Assembly (NCBI RefSeq): GCF_016406325.1
Contig: NZ_CP066370.1
Location: 4,154,001-4,218,000, forward strand
Source: Shewanella putrefaciens
GTDB taxonomy: Bacteria; Pseudomonadota; Gammaproteobacteria; Enterobacterales; Shewanellaceae
Length of the DNA: 64,000 bases
Direction of reading: 5' to 3'
Made by a program: the position numbers and the translations under genes. The notes beneath the pieces were generated by a model that worked only from the letters and a program-made list of their open reading frames with translations, was not told the DNA's origin and ran no database searches. Below are positions 52,555-61,569 of the stretch, one piece after another. The first letter of the stretch is position 1, and each line of letters begins with the position of its first letter.

Positions 52555-53412
52555 TTAGGCTTCCATACAGGCCTTAAGCTTGTTCATGGCGTTTTTCTCT
52601 AACTGGCGAATACGCTCAGCCGAGACTTGATAGGTTTCTGCCAATTCTTGCAGGGTGGTTTTATCGTCATCTAACCAACGGGCGCGCAGAATATGCTGGC
52701 TACGTTCGTCTAAGGTTTTGATGGCCGATAATAAACGACCTTGGGCATTGGATTCCCAGTTGTCGTTTTCGATGTTTTCGGCTAAATCTGACGAATGATC
52801 TTCAAGATAATGAACTGGGGCAAAATCCTGTTCGTCATCATTATCACTGGTCAAATCAAACGCGGGATCTTGGGCTGCCATACGTGATTCCATTTCGGTC
52901 ACATCAGCTTTAGATACACCTAAATTTTCAGCCACCATAGTGACTTCTTCATCGCTAAACCAACCTAAGCGTTTTTTCGCTTTACGGATGTTAAAGAACA
53001 ACTTACGTTGTGCTTTCGTGGTGGCGACTTTAACAATGCGCCAGTTTTTCAGCACATATTCATGAATTTCTGCTTTGATCCAGTGCACAGCAAAGGACAC
53101 CAGACGTACGCCAACATCGGGGTCGAAGCGTTTTACTGCTTTCATTAGACCGATATTGCCTTCTTGGATCAAATCCGCCTGTGGCAGACCGTAACCTGAA
53201 TAGCCTTTTGCAACATGCACAACAAAGCGTAAATGCGACATAATCAGTTGCTTCGCTGCTTGCAGATCACCCGTTTCCTGCAAACGCTTGGCTAACTCAT
53301 ACTCAGCCTCAGCGTCCAGCATACTGATGCTAGTCACTGAATGGATATAAGCCTCTAGACTACTACTGCCCTGTGGGACTGTCAGTGCCATTGATTGCGT
53401 TTGAAAGGTCAT
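52555..53412 (-). CDS. rpoH: RNA polymerase heat-shock sigma factor RpoH (sigma-32)
   Basis: Sigma factor of 285 residues, the family's normal length. Region 2 includes [33 protein letters not shown], and the RpoH-specific box [10 protein letters not shown] follows VKVATTKA; region 4.2 ends with [20 protein letters not shown]. It directs transcription of heat-shock genes. The start is the ATG at 53412, with AGGAG upstream and the conserved MTxxxQSxAL beginning; the open frame extends upstream but has no support. In many proteobacteria rpoH lies next to ftsYEX, as here. Confidence 0.97.
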   Translation of the reverse strand: MTFQTQSMALTVPQGSSSLEAYIHSVTSISMLDAEAEYELAKRLQETGDLQAAKQLIMSHLRFVVHVAKGYSGYGLPQADLIQEGNIGLMKAVKRFDPDVGVRLVSFAVHWIKAEIHEYVLKNWRIVKVATTKAQRKLFFNIRKAKKRLGWFSDEEVTMVAENLGVSKADVTEMESRMAAQDPAFDLTSDNDDEQDFAPVHYLEDHSSDLAENIENDNWESNAQGRLLSAIKTLDERSQHILRARWLDDDKTTLQELAETYQVSAERIRQLEKNAMNKLKACMEA

Positions 53413-53659
53413 TCGCGCTCCTACTTTTCTTACCAAATACTTATCAAATATAAGTCGATTGCCATCTTGGATTATAGCAAAACACCTCAAGAATAGGCTG
53501 ACGAACTATCGGCTAATTGACAGAGTATGTCAACCTTGGCTCGTCTTGGGGGTTACTTCTGCTCATCTAAGGCGTTACTTTTAACCCCGTTGAATAGACA
53601 TTGCAAGTGAACAAAAGTTCATCGTAAAGGTTTTACCTATTCACTTTAATGCTAATGAA

Positions 53660-54625
53660 CTAAGAGGGTTCTATTGCCCGTAGGTGTTGTCTGACGGATA
53701 AATACGAACCCAACCAGCCTAGGAAGGATGCTAACCCCACCAATTGTAGTAACTCTAATAAAGTGAGTGATTTCATTTCAAGTTGACTACCGTACAAACC
53801 CAATAACTCAGCAAGGGCGGAGTCAAGATACAAAACAAGTAAATTAATGATAATCCAAGCTAATATTCCACCAATCACCCCATACCAAATACCAGTATAA
53901 AGGAAGGGTCTTTGGATAAAAGACTCGGTTGCCCCCACTAATTTCATCACTTCTATTTCGGTACGGCGGTTCATAATCGCTAGACGAATTGTGTTGCCTA
54001 TGACCAGCACAACAGCCAATACCAGTAAAGCCGCAATCGCCATCACAGTGCGCTCAAGCAAACGCACTACCGCCTGTAAACGCTCAAGCCATTCAATATC
54101 TAAACGTCCAAAGCTAATTTCAGGTTCGCGCTCTAACTTAGTTAATAGCTCACGTGCACCTATAGGCGTGGAGTATCTCGGTGTGGGGGTTACCGTTATC
54201 ACTGCTGGCAGAGGGTTTTTATCAAGATAGGCCAGCGCTTCACCAAAGCCTGATAGACGCTGAAACTCCTCTAACGCTTGGTTGCGATCGATGTACTGGA
54301 CTTTGTCCACCTCAGAATAAAGACGAATACGTGTCAGCAAACTTTGAATCGTTTGGTCACTGCGGTTTTCATCAATAAATAATGATATCTCCGCGGCACT
54401 GTTCCATGAACTTGTAATCGTTTCAGCATTCTTGACTAAAACCTGCAGCGCAGCGGGCAAACTTAAGCTTACACCCAGCACCGCCATGGTCATTACCGAA
54501 GATACAGGATTACGCCACAGTTCGCCCATACTCGCCATTGCCTGCTGCACATGGCGAATAAAAAACATCACTATCCGACCAGAAAGCGGTAACTTACTGC
54601 GCGTTAATTTAGCTGTATTGCTCAT
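53660..54625 (-). CDS. ftsX: Cell-division protein FtsX
   Basis: Inner-membrane protein of 321 residues with four membrane segments (first VMTMAVLGVSLSLPAALQVLV, last LLQLVGLASFLGWLGSYLS) and a periplasmic loop between TM1 and TM2. With FtsE it forms an ABC-type complex at the division septum that activates peptidoglycan amidases through EnvC. Its ATG overlaps the ftsE stop by four bases (ATGA), so they are translationally coupled. Length and order ftsY-ftsE-ftsX are typical. Confidence 0.96.
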   Translation of the reverse strand: MSNTAKLTRSKLPLSGRIVMFFIRHVQQAMASMGELWRNPVSSVMTMAVLGVSLSLPAALQVLVKNAETITSSWNSAAEISLFIDENRSDQTIQSLLTRIRLYSEVDKVQYIDRNQALEEFQRLSGFGEALAYLDKNPLPAVITVTPTPRYSTPIGARELLTKLEREPEISFGRLDIEWLERLQAVVRLLERTVMAIAALLVLAVVLVIGNTIRLAIMNRRTEIEVMKLVGATESFIQRPFLYTGIWYGVIGGILAWIIINLLVLYLDSALAELLGLYGSQLEMKSLTLLELLQLVGLASFLGWLGSYLSVRQHLRAIEPS

Positions 54626-55338
54626 TGGCCATCACCTTTAACAGTCGGTTTACTGCGAGTATGTACGCTGTGGTGAAGTTCCTGTGAGCCTAACATTCGA
54701 CCTTGTTTTAGGGTGAAAGTGCGGTACTTCATTCGTGCAATCAGTCCCAGATCATGGGTGGCGATTAACACGCTCGTGCCCGCGTCATTGAAGGTTTCAA
54801 ATAGACGGAGAATATCCATCGATAATTTAGGATCTAAGTTGCCTGTAGGTTCATCGGCAAGTAGCAATGGTGGCTTGTTTACAATCGCACGGGCGATACC
54901 TACACGTTGCTGTTCACCGCCGGACAACATAATCGGGTTATGCCGCTCTTTACCATATAAACCGACCATGTCGAGCGCTCCAGCAACGCGCTTACGAATT
55001 TCGCCATGGGAGAAACCTTCTATCACCAGCGGTAAGGCCACGTTGTCGAACACGCTACGGTCCATCAACAGATGATGGCTTTGAAAAATCATCCCGATAT
55101 TGCGACGTAAATAAGGCACATGCTTCGCACTAATTTTGGCAATATCATGGCCGTTAATCGCTACGCGCCCCGTTGTCGCCCTTTCGATAACCGTGATTAA
55201 TTTCAACAGCGTACTTTTACCCGCACCAGAATGGCCGGTTAAAAATGCCATTTCACCTTGTTGTAGATGAAAATTCACATCTTCCAGCGCCATCTGGCCG
55301 CCAGGATAAATCTTACTGACCTGCTGAAAATCAATCAT
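54622..55338 (-). CDS. ftsE: Cell-division ATP-binding protein FtsE
   Basis: ABC-type ATPase of 238 residues. Walker A is TGHSGAGKST (35-43), the signature is LSGGEQQRVGIARAI, and Walker B is LLLADEPTGNLD, followed by the H-loop (ATHDLGL). It powers the FtsEX complex that controls septal amidases. It starts four bases past the ftsY stop and is coupled to ftsX by an ATGA overlap. The C-terminus is somewhat extended and polar (GSQELHHSVHTRSK). Confidence 0.96.
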   Translation of the reverse strand: MIDFQQVSKIYPGGQMALEDVNFHLQQGEMAFLTGHSGAGKSTLLKLITVIERATTGRVAINGHDIAKISAKHVPYLRRNIGMIFQSHHLLMDRSVFDNVALPLVIEGFSHGEIRKRVAGALDMVGLYGKERHNPIMLSGGEQQRVGIARAIVNKPPLLLADEPTGNLDPKLSMDILRLFETFNDAGTSVLIATHDLGLIARMKYRTFTLKQGRMLGSQELHHSVHTRSKPTVKGDGQ

Positions 55339-55341
55339 AAA

Positions 55342-56784
55342 TTAGCTATCCGCTTTTTCTTGAGTGAACAAGGCATCGATAAATTCTTTTGAATTAAAAG
55401 TCCGCAAATCATCAATTTGCTCACCGACACCGATGTAACGGATCGGAATATTAAACTTGTCGGCAATCGCAAATACCACACCACCCTTTGCGGTTCCATC
55501 TAACTTACTGATAGTAAGCCCTGTAACACCTACGGCTTCTTGGAATAACTTTGCTTGGCTTATCGCATTTTGGCCTGTACTCGCATCCAGTGTTAGCATG
55601 ACCTCGTGCGGCGCTTCTGGATCGAGCTTCTTCATCACCCGCACCACTTTCTTTAGTTCTTCCATCAAATGGGCTTTATTTTGTAAGCGACCCGCTGTGT
55701 CGGCAATCAACACATCGACTTTACGCGCTTTAGCGGCTTGCAGTGCATCGAACAATACAGAGGCACTGTCTGCTCCTGTATGCTGGGCGACGACGGTAAT
55801 ATCGTTGCGTTGTCCCCAAACCTGTAATTGCTCAACAGCTGCCGCGCGGAAGGTATCACCGGCGGCTAACATCACAGACTTACCTTGGCTTTGATATTGT
55901 TTAGCCAACTTACCGATAGTAGTAGTTTTACCCACACCATTGACGCCAACCATTAAGATAACAAATGGGCCATTGGCATTATTGGGCACTAACGGAATAG
56001 CGACGGGATCGAGTGTTTTTTGCAACTCATCACGCAGTAAATCATATAGTGCCTCAGCATCTTTAAGCTGCTTACGTGAGGCATGTTCAGTCAACTTATT
56101 GATTAATCGAGTGGTAGTTTCGACGCCAACGTCGGCGATTAATAATTGTTCTTCGAGTTCTTCAAACAGATCATCGTCAATTTTCTTGCCGCGAAATAGG
56201 CCGATAAAACCACTGCCAATATTCTCGCTGGTACGCATCAAGCCGCGTTTCAGGCGAGCAAATAATCCTTCCTTAACGGGTCTTTCCTGCGGCTCTGGCT
56301 GTAATTCGGCCGCGGGCTCAACAGCTTGTGCAGTTTCAGCTTGAGCTAGTTGCTCTGCAGCGGCTTTCTCGGCCGCTAACTGCTGTGCTGCCAATTGTTC
56401 TACGATGCGTTGCTCTGCTGCTAACTGTGCGACGGCTAAGGCCTCAGCTGCATGCTTTTCGGCCCTGAGTTGTTCTGTGGCCAAACGTGTTGCTTCGGCT
56501 TGCTGTTTAGCGAAGTCCAGCGCTTCAATTCGAGCGTGCTCTAGGGCAAACTGCTCTGCTTCGGCTTTTACCTGTGCTTGTTCGGCAGTTAATTGTTCCG
56601 CAGCCTGTTTTTCAGCATGAGCGTGAGCTTCGACCTCTATAGCCTGTTGCACTTCAGCTTGTTCCTGCTGTGCTAAACGCTCTGTTGCATCATCTTGTGT
56701 TGGAGTAACAACTGGCGTTTCTGCGACGACCTCATCTTGTGACTTATCTTTACGAAACCAAGAGAAAAAACCTTTCTTTGCCAT
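55342..56784 (-). CDS. ftsY: Signal-recognition-particle receptor FtsY with long acidic linker
   Basis: SRP receptor of 480 residues. The C-terminal NG domain (from about residue 195) holds GTPase motifs VGVNGVGKTTTIGKLAKQY (G1), DTFRAAAVEQL (G2 region), ADTAGRLQNKAHLMEEL (G3) and TKLDGTAKGG-type ISKLDGTAKGG (G4). The N-terminal A domain (about 20-180) is an Ala/Glu/Gln-rich series of heptad-like units (EQLAAEK, AEQLAQAE), predicted helical. It docks ribosome-SRP complexes at the membrane. The start is the ATG at 56784 (MAKKGFFSWFRK, the conserved membrane-binding amphipathic start) rather than further upstream. It leads ftsYEX. Confidence 0.96.
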   Translation of the reverse strand: MAKKGFFSWFRKDKSQDEVVAETPVVTPTQDDATERLAQQEQAEVQQAIEVEAHAHAEKQAAEQLTAEQAQVKAEAEQFALEHARIEALDFAKQQAEATRLATEQLRAEKHAAEALAVAQLAAEQRIVEQLAAQQLAAEKAAAEQLAQAETAQAVEPAAELQPEPQERPVKEGLFARLKRGLMRTSENIGSGFIGLFRGKKIDDDLFEELEEQLLIADVGVETTTRLINKLTEHASRKQLKDAEALYDLLRDELQKTLDPVAIPLVPNNANGPFVILMVGVNGVGKTTTIGKLAKQYQSQGKSVMLAAGDTFRAAAVEQLQVWGQRNDITVVAQHTGADSASVLFDALQAAKARKVDVLIADTAGRLQNKAHLMEELKKVVRVMKKLDPEAPHEVMLTLDASTGQNAISQAKLFQEAVGVTGLTISKLDGTAKGGVVFAIADKFNIPIRYIGVGEQIDDLRTFNSKEFIDALFTQEKADS

Positions 56785-56997
56785 GTGTGATTCCAACGCT
56801 CTACTGCAATATTGAATTTTGAATAAGACCCTGATGTTATACCAGATTGCCTTAGCAATTACGCCCAAAAAGTCGGCAATTAGCTAAGCTCACTTAGCCT
56901 TCTCACCTTTTAGTGAGACTTTGATATAAAATAGCGGCCTTTATTAAGGTGGCACAGTCTACCACTTTCTTTCTTCAGGCAAAATCACGGGTGCACT

Positions 56998-57663
56998 TTG
57001 GTTAATCATCGAACGGTCAAAAATAATGTGACCAAGGGTCAAACCGCCAAAAATAAACCCGGCAGTGGACAAGTGCGGATCATTGCAGGCCAATGGCGCT
57101 CGCGTCGTCTACCTATCCAAGATCTCGAAGGTTTACGCCCAACGACTGACAGAGTTCGCGAAACACTCTTTAACTGGCTGGCCAATGACATAGTCAATGC
57201 ACGTGTACTCGATTGTTTCGGCGGCAGCGGCGCCTTAGCCCTTGAAGCCTTATCTCGCTATGCCAGTTTTGCCAAAATTATCGAGTTACAACGCGGCGCA
57301 GCCATACAATTGAGAGAAAATCTCCAAACCCTTAAATGCGATAAGGCCGAAGTGCTCAACGCTGACACTCTAGTGGTGTTGCAAAAGGGCTGTGCGCAAG
57401 GTTTCGATGTCGTGTTTATCGATCCCCCCTTTCGTAAGGGATTGGCAGAAAAGACGATTCAATTGCTAGATACTCAAGGTTGGCTCAATGATGGTGCCTT
57501 GATTTATGTCGAAATCGAGTCTGAATTAACGCAACTCGCCATCCCTTCCCGCTGGCATGCCTTAAAAGAAAAGAATGCAGGGCAAGTGAGCTACCGTTTA
57601 TATCAATACCAACAAGCAGACACTGCAGAGATAAAAGAGGAAAACCATGTCCTTGCTGATTAA
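56998..57663 (+). CDS. rsmD: RsmD, 16S rRNA (guanine-966-N2)-methyltransferase
   Basis: Methyltransferase of up to 221 residues. RIIAGQWRSRRLP and LRPTTDRVRETLFNWL are the RsmD signatures; the SAM motif is LDCFGGSGALALEALSR, and the catalytic motif is FIDPPF (D-P-P-F). It methylates G966 of 16S rRNA during 30S assembly. There is no ATG before the conserved core; TTG at 56998 or GTG at 57028 are possible starts and both have weak ribosome-binding sites. It is divergent from ftsY, as in E. coli. The last 17 bases overlap the DUF1145 gene. Confidence 0.93.
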   Translation: MVNHRTVKNNVTKGQTAKNKPGSGQVRIIAGQWRSRRLPIQDLEGLRPTTDRVRETLFNWLANDIVNARVLDCFGGSGALALEALSRYASFAKIIELQRGAAIQLRENLQTLKCDKAEVLNADTLVVLQKGCAQGFDVVFIDPPFRKGLAEKTIQLLDTQGWLNDGALIYVEIESELTQLAIPSRWHALKEKNAGQVSYRLYQYQQADTAEIKEENHVLAD

Positions 57664-57922
57664 CTTAGGCAAAACGATTACATTAGTGGCTTGGCTGATG
57701 ATGTTCTATAACCTCATCATGCCATTTGACGGTAATGTCGCCATTGTTTTAAATATTATTTTTGGCATTACCTGCATGATGCACTGCTTTCAAGTGGCCA
57801 TCTTCCATATGCTGTTTAAGAACTTACTGCCACTTCGTAAAACAGACTATCTGCAAGTCTTTATCTTCGGGATTTTTAGCCTGTTAGTTTATCGTCAGCG
57901 AGTGATGGCTCAAGCGAGTTAA
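57647..57922 (+). CDS. DUF1145 small membrane protein
   Basis: Protein of 91 residues with two to three membrane segments (ITLVAWLMMFYNLIM, VAIVLNIIFGITCMM, YLQVFIFGIFSLLVY). It matches the DUF1145 (YhhL-like) family, unknown function, which is commonly placed just after rsmD. GAGGA precedes the ATG and the start overlaps the end of rsmD by 17 bases, suggesting coupled translation. Confidence 0.85.
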   Translation: MSLLINLGKTITLVAWLMMFYNLIMPFDGNVAIVLNIIFGITCMMHCFQVAIFHMLFKNLLPLRKTDYLQVFIFGIFSLLVYRQRVMAQAS

Positions 57923-57942
57923 CTCAATTAGCTCCAGACAGC

Positions 57943-57968
57943 AAAAAGCCCTCAAAAGAGGGCTTTTT
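57943..57968. terminator. Bidirectional terminator between the DUF1145 gene and cymA
   Basis: Perfect 11-bp stem AAAAAGCCCTC / GAGGGCTTTTT with an AAAA loop and T/A tails both ways. It ends both convergent transcripts. Confidence 0.93.
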
Positions 57969-57996
57969 AGTTCAAGTATGAATCGCTAAAAACCTA

Positions 57997-58560
57997 TTAT
58001 CCTTTTGGATATGGGTGAGCTACACCTTTATGGCAGTCAACACAGGTTTTTCTGGCTTCTGGATCTTTCTTAAAGTTATTAGTGTGCATTCTGACAGCCA
58101 TAGGCTTCATAGTTTCTGGCTGGTTTTCATAAATGCGAGTATGGCAGTGTTGACAGTTAGCGGAGTCATTACTGCGGAAATACTTAAGTGCTAGATCGGC
58201 TTGCTCTTTACGGTTTTCATCTAACCAAGCTTGAGTGTTAAAGCCATCAATCGTTAAGAAACCATATAAGTCTTTAGATACAATGATTTTTTTGATCAAA
58301 TAATCTACAGGACCATGTGGTAAATGACAGTCTTGACATTGAACGGTCACACCCGCACGACCACCACCATGGGCAGATGCAAGAACTTCATCCTTAAGTG
58401 AATGGTTGCTGTGACAGGACATACAGAACTGATCCGTACTTGTCGCATGTAAGGTTTGTTGGGTTGCGAAATAACCCACTACGCCGATAACAATACCGAC
58501 GACCATCAGCGCCAGAATTGAATATTTTGCGCTAGGTTTAAATAGTGCACGCCAGTTCAT
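57997..58560 (-). CDS. cymA: CymA, inner-membrane tetrahaem quinol dehydrogenase
   Basis: Protein of 187 residues of the NapC/NirT family. One N-terminal membrane helix (YSILALMVVGIVIGVVGYFA) anchors a periplasmic domain with four haem sites at CMSCH 46-50, CQDCH 75-79, CQHCH 136-140 and CVDCH 173-177. In Shewanella, CymA oxidises menaquinol and distributes electrons to many periplasmic reductases (fumarate, nitrate, nitrite, DMSO and metal-reduction pathways). The sequence agrees almost throughout with my recollection of S. oneidensis CymA, including the last residues AHPYPKG. GGAG lies before the ATG. It is monocistronic, with a CRP-like site far upstream. Confidence 0.95.
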   Translation of the reverse strand: MNWRALFKPSAKYSILALMVVGIVIGVVGYFATQQTLHATSTDQFCMSCHSNHSLKDEVLASAHGGGRAGVTVQCQDCHLPHGPVDYLIKKIIVSKDLYGFLTIDGFNTQAWLDENRKEQADLALKYFRSNDSANCQHCHTRIYENQPETMKPMAVRMHTNNFKKDPEARKTCVDCHKGVAHPYPKG

Positions 58561-59047
58561 TACTCTATCTCCAAAATTGCCAAAATTAGTTTTTATAAGT
58601 CTAGTTTATGCTATTTCACTTATTAGAAATTTGATTCTAAGCCTAAATCTATCGATTAAATTAAACTTAAAAGCGCAAAATGAGACCTAGCTCTAACTAT
58701 CAGGACAATAATTGGTCAAAACAGACCTATAGCAGAGCATTTATGCACTTCAACTAAAGCTAATGCAATCATCAAACAATCGCAAGTTATCGAATATTTG
58801 CAAAAACAAACCTACCTTTTTACAAAGTTATTTTCATAATGTGAAATTGTGATCGATGGCACACTTTGTTGATACCCTGATACGACATAAACCAATATCA
58901 ATGTTGGCAAAACTGTTCTCCATTGATAGCCAATGGGTATCTCATTGAGATAAATATGAGGTCTTGTCATTCCCTGAAATGTGAGTTAACGCATTGCAGC
59001 AGAATCCCGCTGTGCTAGAATCGAGCCGTTCATTATTTGGAATACTT
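58561..59047. other. Divergent region between cymA and the copper cluster
   Basis: About 490 AT-rich bases with no gene. It holds a CRP-like site at 58848-58863 and must contain the promoters of both cymA and the adjacent plus-strand gene. Confidence 0.6.
58848..58863. promoter_or_regulatory. CRP-like binding site
   Basis: TGTGATCGATGGCACA matches the CRP core TGTGA-N6-TCACA at 9 of 10 positions. It lies about 290 bases upstream of the cymA start and about 185 bases upstream of the plus-strand gene at 59048. Shewanella anaerobic respiration depends on CRP, so control of cymA is plausible; which gene it serves cannot be told from sequence. Confidence 0.55.
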
Positions 59048-59488
59048 ATGCATCAAACTCTTAGTCGTTATCTATTTGTCATCTTCACTTTACTCGCACT
59101 CGTCGGGCAAAGTGTCGTGTCTAATGGTCACGCCATGGTGCCACACACTATGGATATGAGTGCGATGAACCATAAGATGCCAAGCCACGGAATGGATCAT
59201 GCTGCAATGATGCAAATGAACACAGAGAACACTTCTGACGCCCATTCAATCGCCAACGCGGATTGCTGTAACGATGAAACGCTTCCCGGCGAACAACAGC
59301 ATTGCTGTGATGGCACCACATCATGCTCAAATGATTGTGGTCATTGTTTGACGATTTCAGTTGCTGGCACTCTATTCAGCCCACACCTCTGGCCAAGTGT
59401 GAGCATAAGCGATACTGCAATGGCCACTCCTATGCCTCATTTCCACTCTATCTCTTTGTCTTCGGCCTTTAAACCACCGATAGCCTAG
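59048..59488 (+). CDS. Exported His/Met/Cys-rich protein, probable copper-binding
   Basis: Protein of 146 residues with a Sec signal (LFVIFTLLALVGQSVV) followed by a Met/His-rich stretch (HTMDMSAMNHKMPSHGMDHAAMMQM) and a Cys-rich part (DCCNDETLPGEQQHCCDGTTSCSNDCGHC). Such composition is common in periplasmic copper or silver chelators found beside CusA-type pumps; the layout recalls DUF2946/CopL-like proteins, but I do not claim the family. The start is the ATG at 59048; the open frame extends upstream without a ribosome-binding site. A copper-pump cluster follows. Confidence 0.75.
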   Translation: MHQTLSRYLFVIFTLLALVGQSVVSNGHAMVPHTMDMSAMNHKMPSHGMDHAAMMQMNTENTSDAHSIANADCCNDETLPGEQQHCCDGTTSCSNDCGHCLTISVAGTLFSPHLWPSVSISDTAMATPMPHFHSISLSSAFKPPIA

Positions 59489-59739
59489 CCCTACTTTGCC
59501 CTAAATGGGCTGATCAGCCCTGAGTAAAAGTTAAGCTAAAACGAGAATTCGGTTAGCCCACAGCTAACACCCAATTTCGCCGTTTATTGTGGTGCCTTAT
59601 CGTCAACCTAGGCATCCAAGCACTGCAACTTGTATAACTGAGCAATCATCAATCTTGGCATGTTAACCACCAAGAATGCTGACGTTCATTATCATGTGAT
59701 GCGCTTATATTCGGCCGTAAATCCGATGGAGTGAACTAT

Positions 59740-60000
59740 ATGAAAATATTAACTAATCTTGTCTTAATTGCATTATTGGTAATGAGCACAAACTCATTTG
59801 CGACGACCACGCCGCACGAACATCATCACGGCAATGCCAATCCACAGGAACAAGCCCATACCCATGTTTGCCCTATGCACCCTGACGTGACAGGCGGCAA
59901 AGAGGACACTTGCCCTCAATGTGGTATGAACTTAGAACCAAAGGCAGCAGAAGCAAAACCAGCTGAAGGTGCGGTGAAAAACGCCCACAAACACCACTAA
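59740..60000 (+). CDS. Small exported protein with a heavy-metal-binding (HMBD) motif
   Basis: Protein of 86 residues: a signal peptide (LVLIALLVMSTNSFA), a His-rich spacer (PHEHHHGNANPQ), then one heavy-metal-binding domain HVCPMHPDVTGGKEDTCPQCGMNLEP, where Cys, Met and His residues bind Cu or Ag, and a lysine-rich tail ending HKHH. The start is the ATG at 59740, with GGAG eight bases upstream. It lies 21 bases before the CusB-like gene and likely acts as a periplasmic metal donor to the pump, analogous to CusF but with a different fold. Confidence 0.85.
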   Translation: MKILTNLVLIALLVMSTNSFATTTPHEHHHGNANPQEQAHTHVCPMHPDVTGGKEDTCPQCGMNLEPKAAEAKPAEGAVKNAHKHH

Positions 60001-60021
60001 GCTTTGCTGGAGATGAGGCAT

Positions 60022-61560
60022 ATGAATCCATTTAAAACCGTAAAAAAGCAGGCACCCAATGCCGTACTAATCCTAAGCAGCTTACTGCTGGGATTACCGT
60101 TAAGCCATGCTCAACTATCGAGTGAAAAGGTTTTCGCATCGGGTACAGCTGGGACCACAGATCATTCACCGAAAAGTACCGAACTAAACCAAGTAAAAAC
60201 TTACACTTGTCCAATGCATCCGGAAGTGCTCAGCCATGAACCCGGTCGCTGCCCTAAGTGCAATATGTTTTTAGTTGAAAAGGAAGGCACCGATACCAAT
60301 TCAGCAGATCCACATGCTGAACATCAACATACAGATCACTTAGCGACAGACCATGCGCACACCTCGACCACGAAAGCGGCAAGTCAAGTGTTCGACACAC
60401 CAACCCCTAAGGCTAACAATCTCGTTAAAAAAACCAGCGAAGAAACAACAACTAAATACATTTGCCCTATGCATGCCCACATCATCAGCGATGTGCCCGG
60501 TACGTGCCCTATCTGCGGTATGAATTTAGAAAAAGTCGAAACGGGCGGCAATACCCAAGAAATCAATATCAATGTTTCCGGCAGTATGCAGCAAGCGCTG
60601 GCACTCAAAGTCGCCAAGGTTGAACGCGACACACTGTGGAAATTTGTCGAAACCGTTGGACAAGTGGATTACGATGAAAGCCAAATAACGCATATCCATG
60701 CTCGAGTAACGGGTTGGGTTGAAAAACTGATGGTAAAGTCCATGGGAGACACAGTCAAAAAAGGGCAGCTACTCTATGAAATCTATTCACCCGATTTAGT
60801 CAATGCTCAGGATGATTATTTACTCGCCTTAGATACCGCCAAAACAGCAGGCAATCAGAGATATCAGGATCTTGTTCGTAGAGCAGGCTTAAGACTGTCA
60901 TTTTTAGGATTTACCGAGCAACAAATCAAGCAATTAGCCGACTCGCGCCAAACCCAATATCGGGTACCCTTTTATGCACAACAGGATGGTGTAGTCGAAA
61001 CACTGTCTATCCGCGATGGTATGTATATTGAGCCATCCACCGAAGTGATGTCGTTAGTCGATCTCTCTAAGGTATGGGTCATAGCCGATGTGTTTGAAAA
61101 TGAACAAAGCTGGATAGTCAAAGGCCAACAGGCTGAAGTGGCTGTGCCCGCCATGAACTTAAGCGGGATAAAAGGCACTATAGATTATATCTATCCGGAA
61201 CTTGATCCTGTCACGCGTAGCTTGCGAGTGCGTGTTGTGCTCAATAACACCCATGTTTCCCTTAGACCTAAAACCCTCGCTAAGGTCTCGCTTTTTGGCG
61301 GCCCCAATAAAGACACGCTAGTAATCCCACAGGAAGCCTTAATCCAAACGGGTAAAGAGAATCGCGTGATAGTCAAACAAGACGACAATAGTTTTGCCGC
61401 TAAAGTCGTGACCGTCGGCATGATGAGTCAGGGTAAAGCTGAGATTGTCTCGGGCTTAACCGAGGGCGAGCGCGTGGTGATCTCAGGGCAATTTTTACTC
61501 GACTCCGAAGCCAGCCTCAAGGGCAGTTTAATGCGTTTAAGCAGCGGTCATCAGCACTAG
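60022..61560 (+). CDS. cusB: CusB-like RND periplasmic adaptor with two N-terminal heavy-metal-binding domains
   Basis: Membrane-fusion protein of 512 residues. A signal peptide (AVLILSSLLLGLPLSHA) is followed by two HMBD motifs: YTCPMHPEVLSHEPGRCPKC and YICPMHAHIISDVPG-TCPICGMNLEK. The rest is a CusB-type adaptor: barrel-sandwich hybrid (VTGWVEKLMVKSMGDTVKKGQLLYEIYSPDLVNAQDDY), helical hairpin and beta-barrel domains (LSKVWVIADVFENEQSWIVKGQ). It links the CusA-like pump to an outer-membrane channel and can pass metal to the pump. The start is the ATG at 60022 (GAGG and GGAG upstream); TTG at 60004 is less likely. Confidence 0.93.
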   Translation: MNPFKTVKKQAPNAVLILSSLLLGLPLSHAQLSSEKVFASGTAGTTDHSPKSTELNQVKTYTCPMHPEVLSHEPGRCPKCNMFLVEKEGTDTNSADPHAEHQHTDHLATDHAHTSTTKAASQVFDTPTPKANNLVKKTSEETTTKYICPMHAHIISDVPGTCPICGMNLEKVETGGNTQEININVSGSMQQALALKVAKVERDTLWKFVETVGQVDYDESQITHIHARVTGWVEKLMVKSMGDTVKKGQLLYEIYSPDLVNAQDDYLLALDTAKTAGNQRYQDLVRRAGLRLSFLGFTEQQIKQLADSRQTQYRVPFYAQQDGVVETLSIRDGMYIEPSTEVMSLVDLSKVWVIADVFENEQSWIVKGQQAEVAVPAMNLSGIKGTIDYIYPELDPVTRSLRVRVVLNNTHVSLRPKTLAKVSLFGGPNKDTLVIPQEALIQTGKENRVIVKQDDNSFAAKVVTVGMMSQGKAEIVSGLTEGERVVISGQFLLDSEASLKGSLMRLSSGHQH

Positions 61561-61569
61561 GAGCGCATC

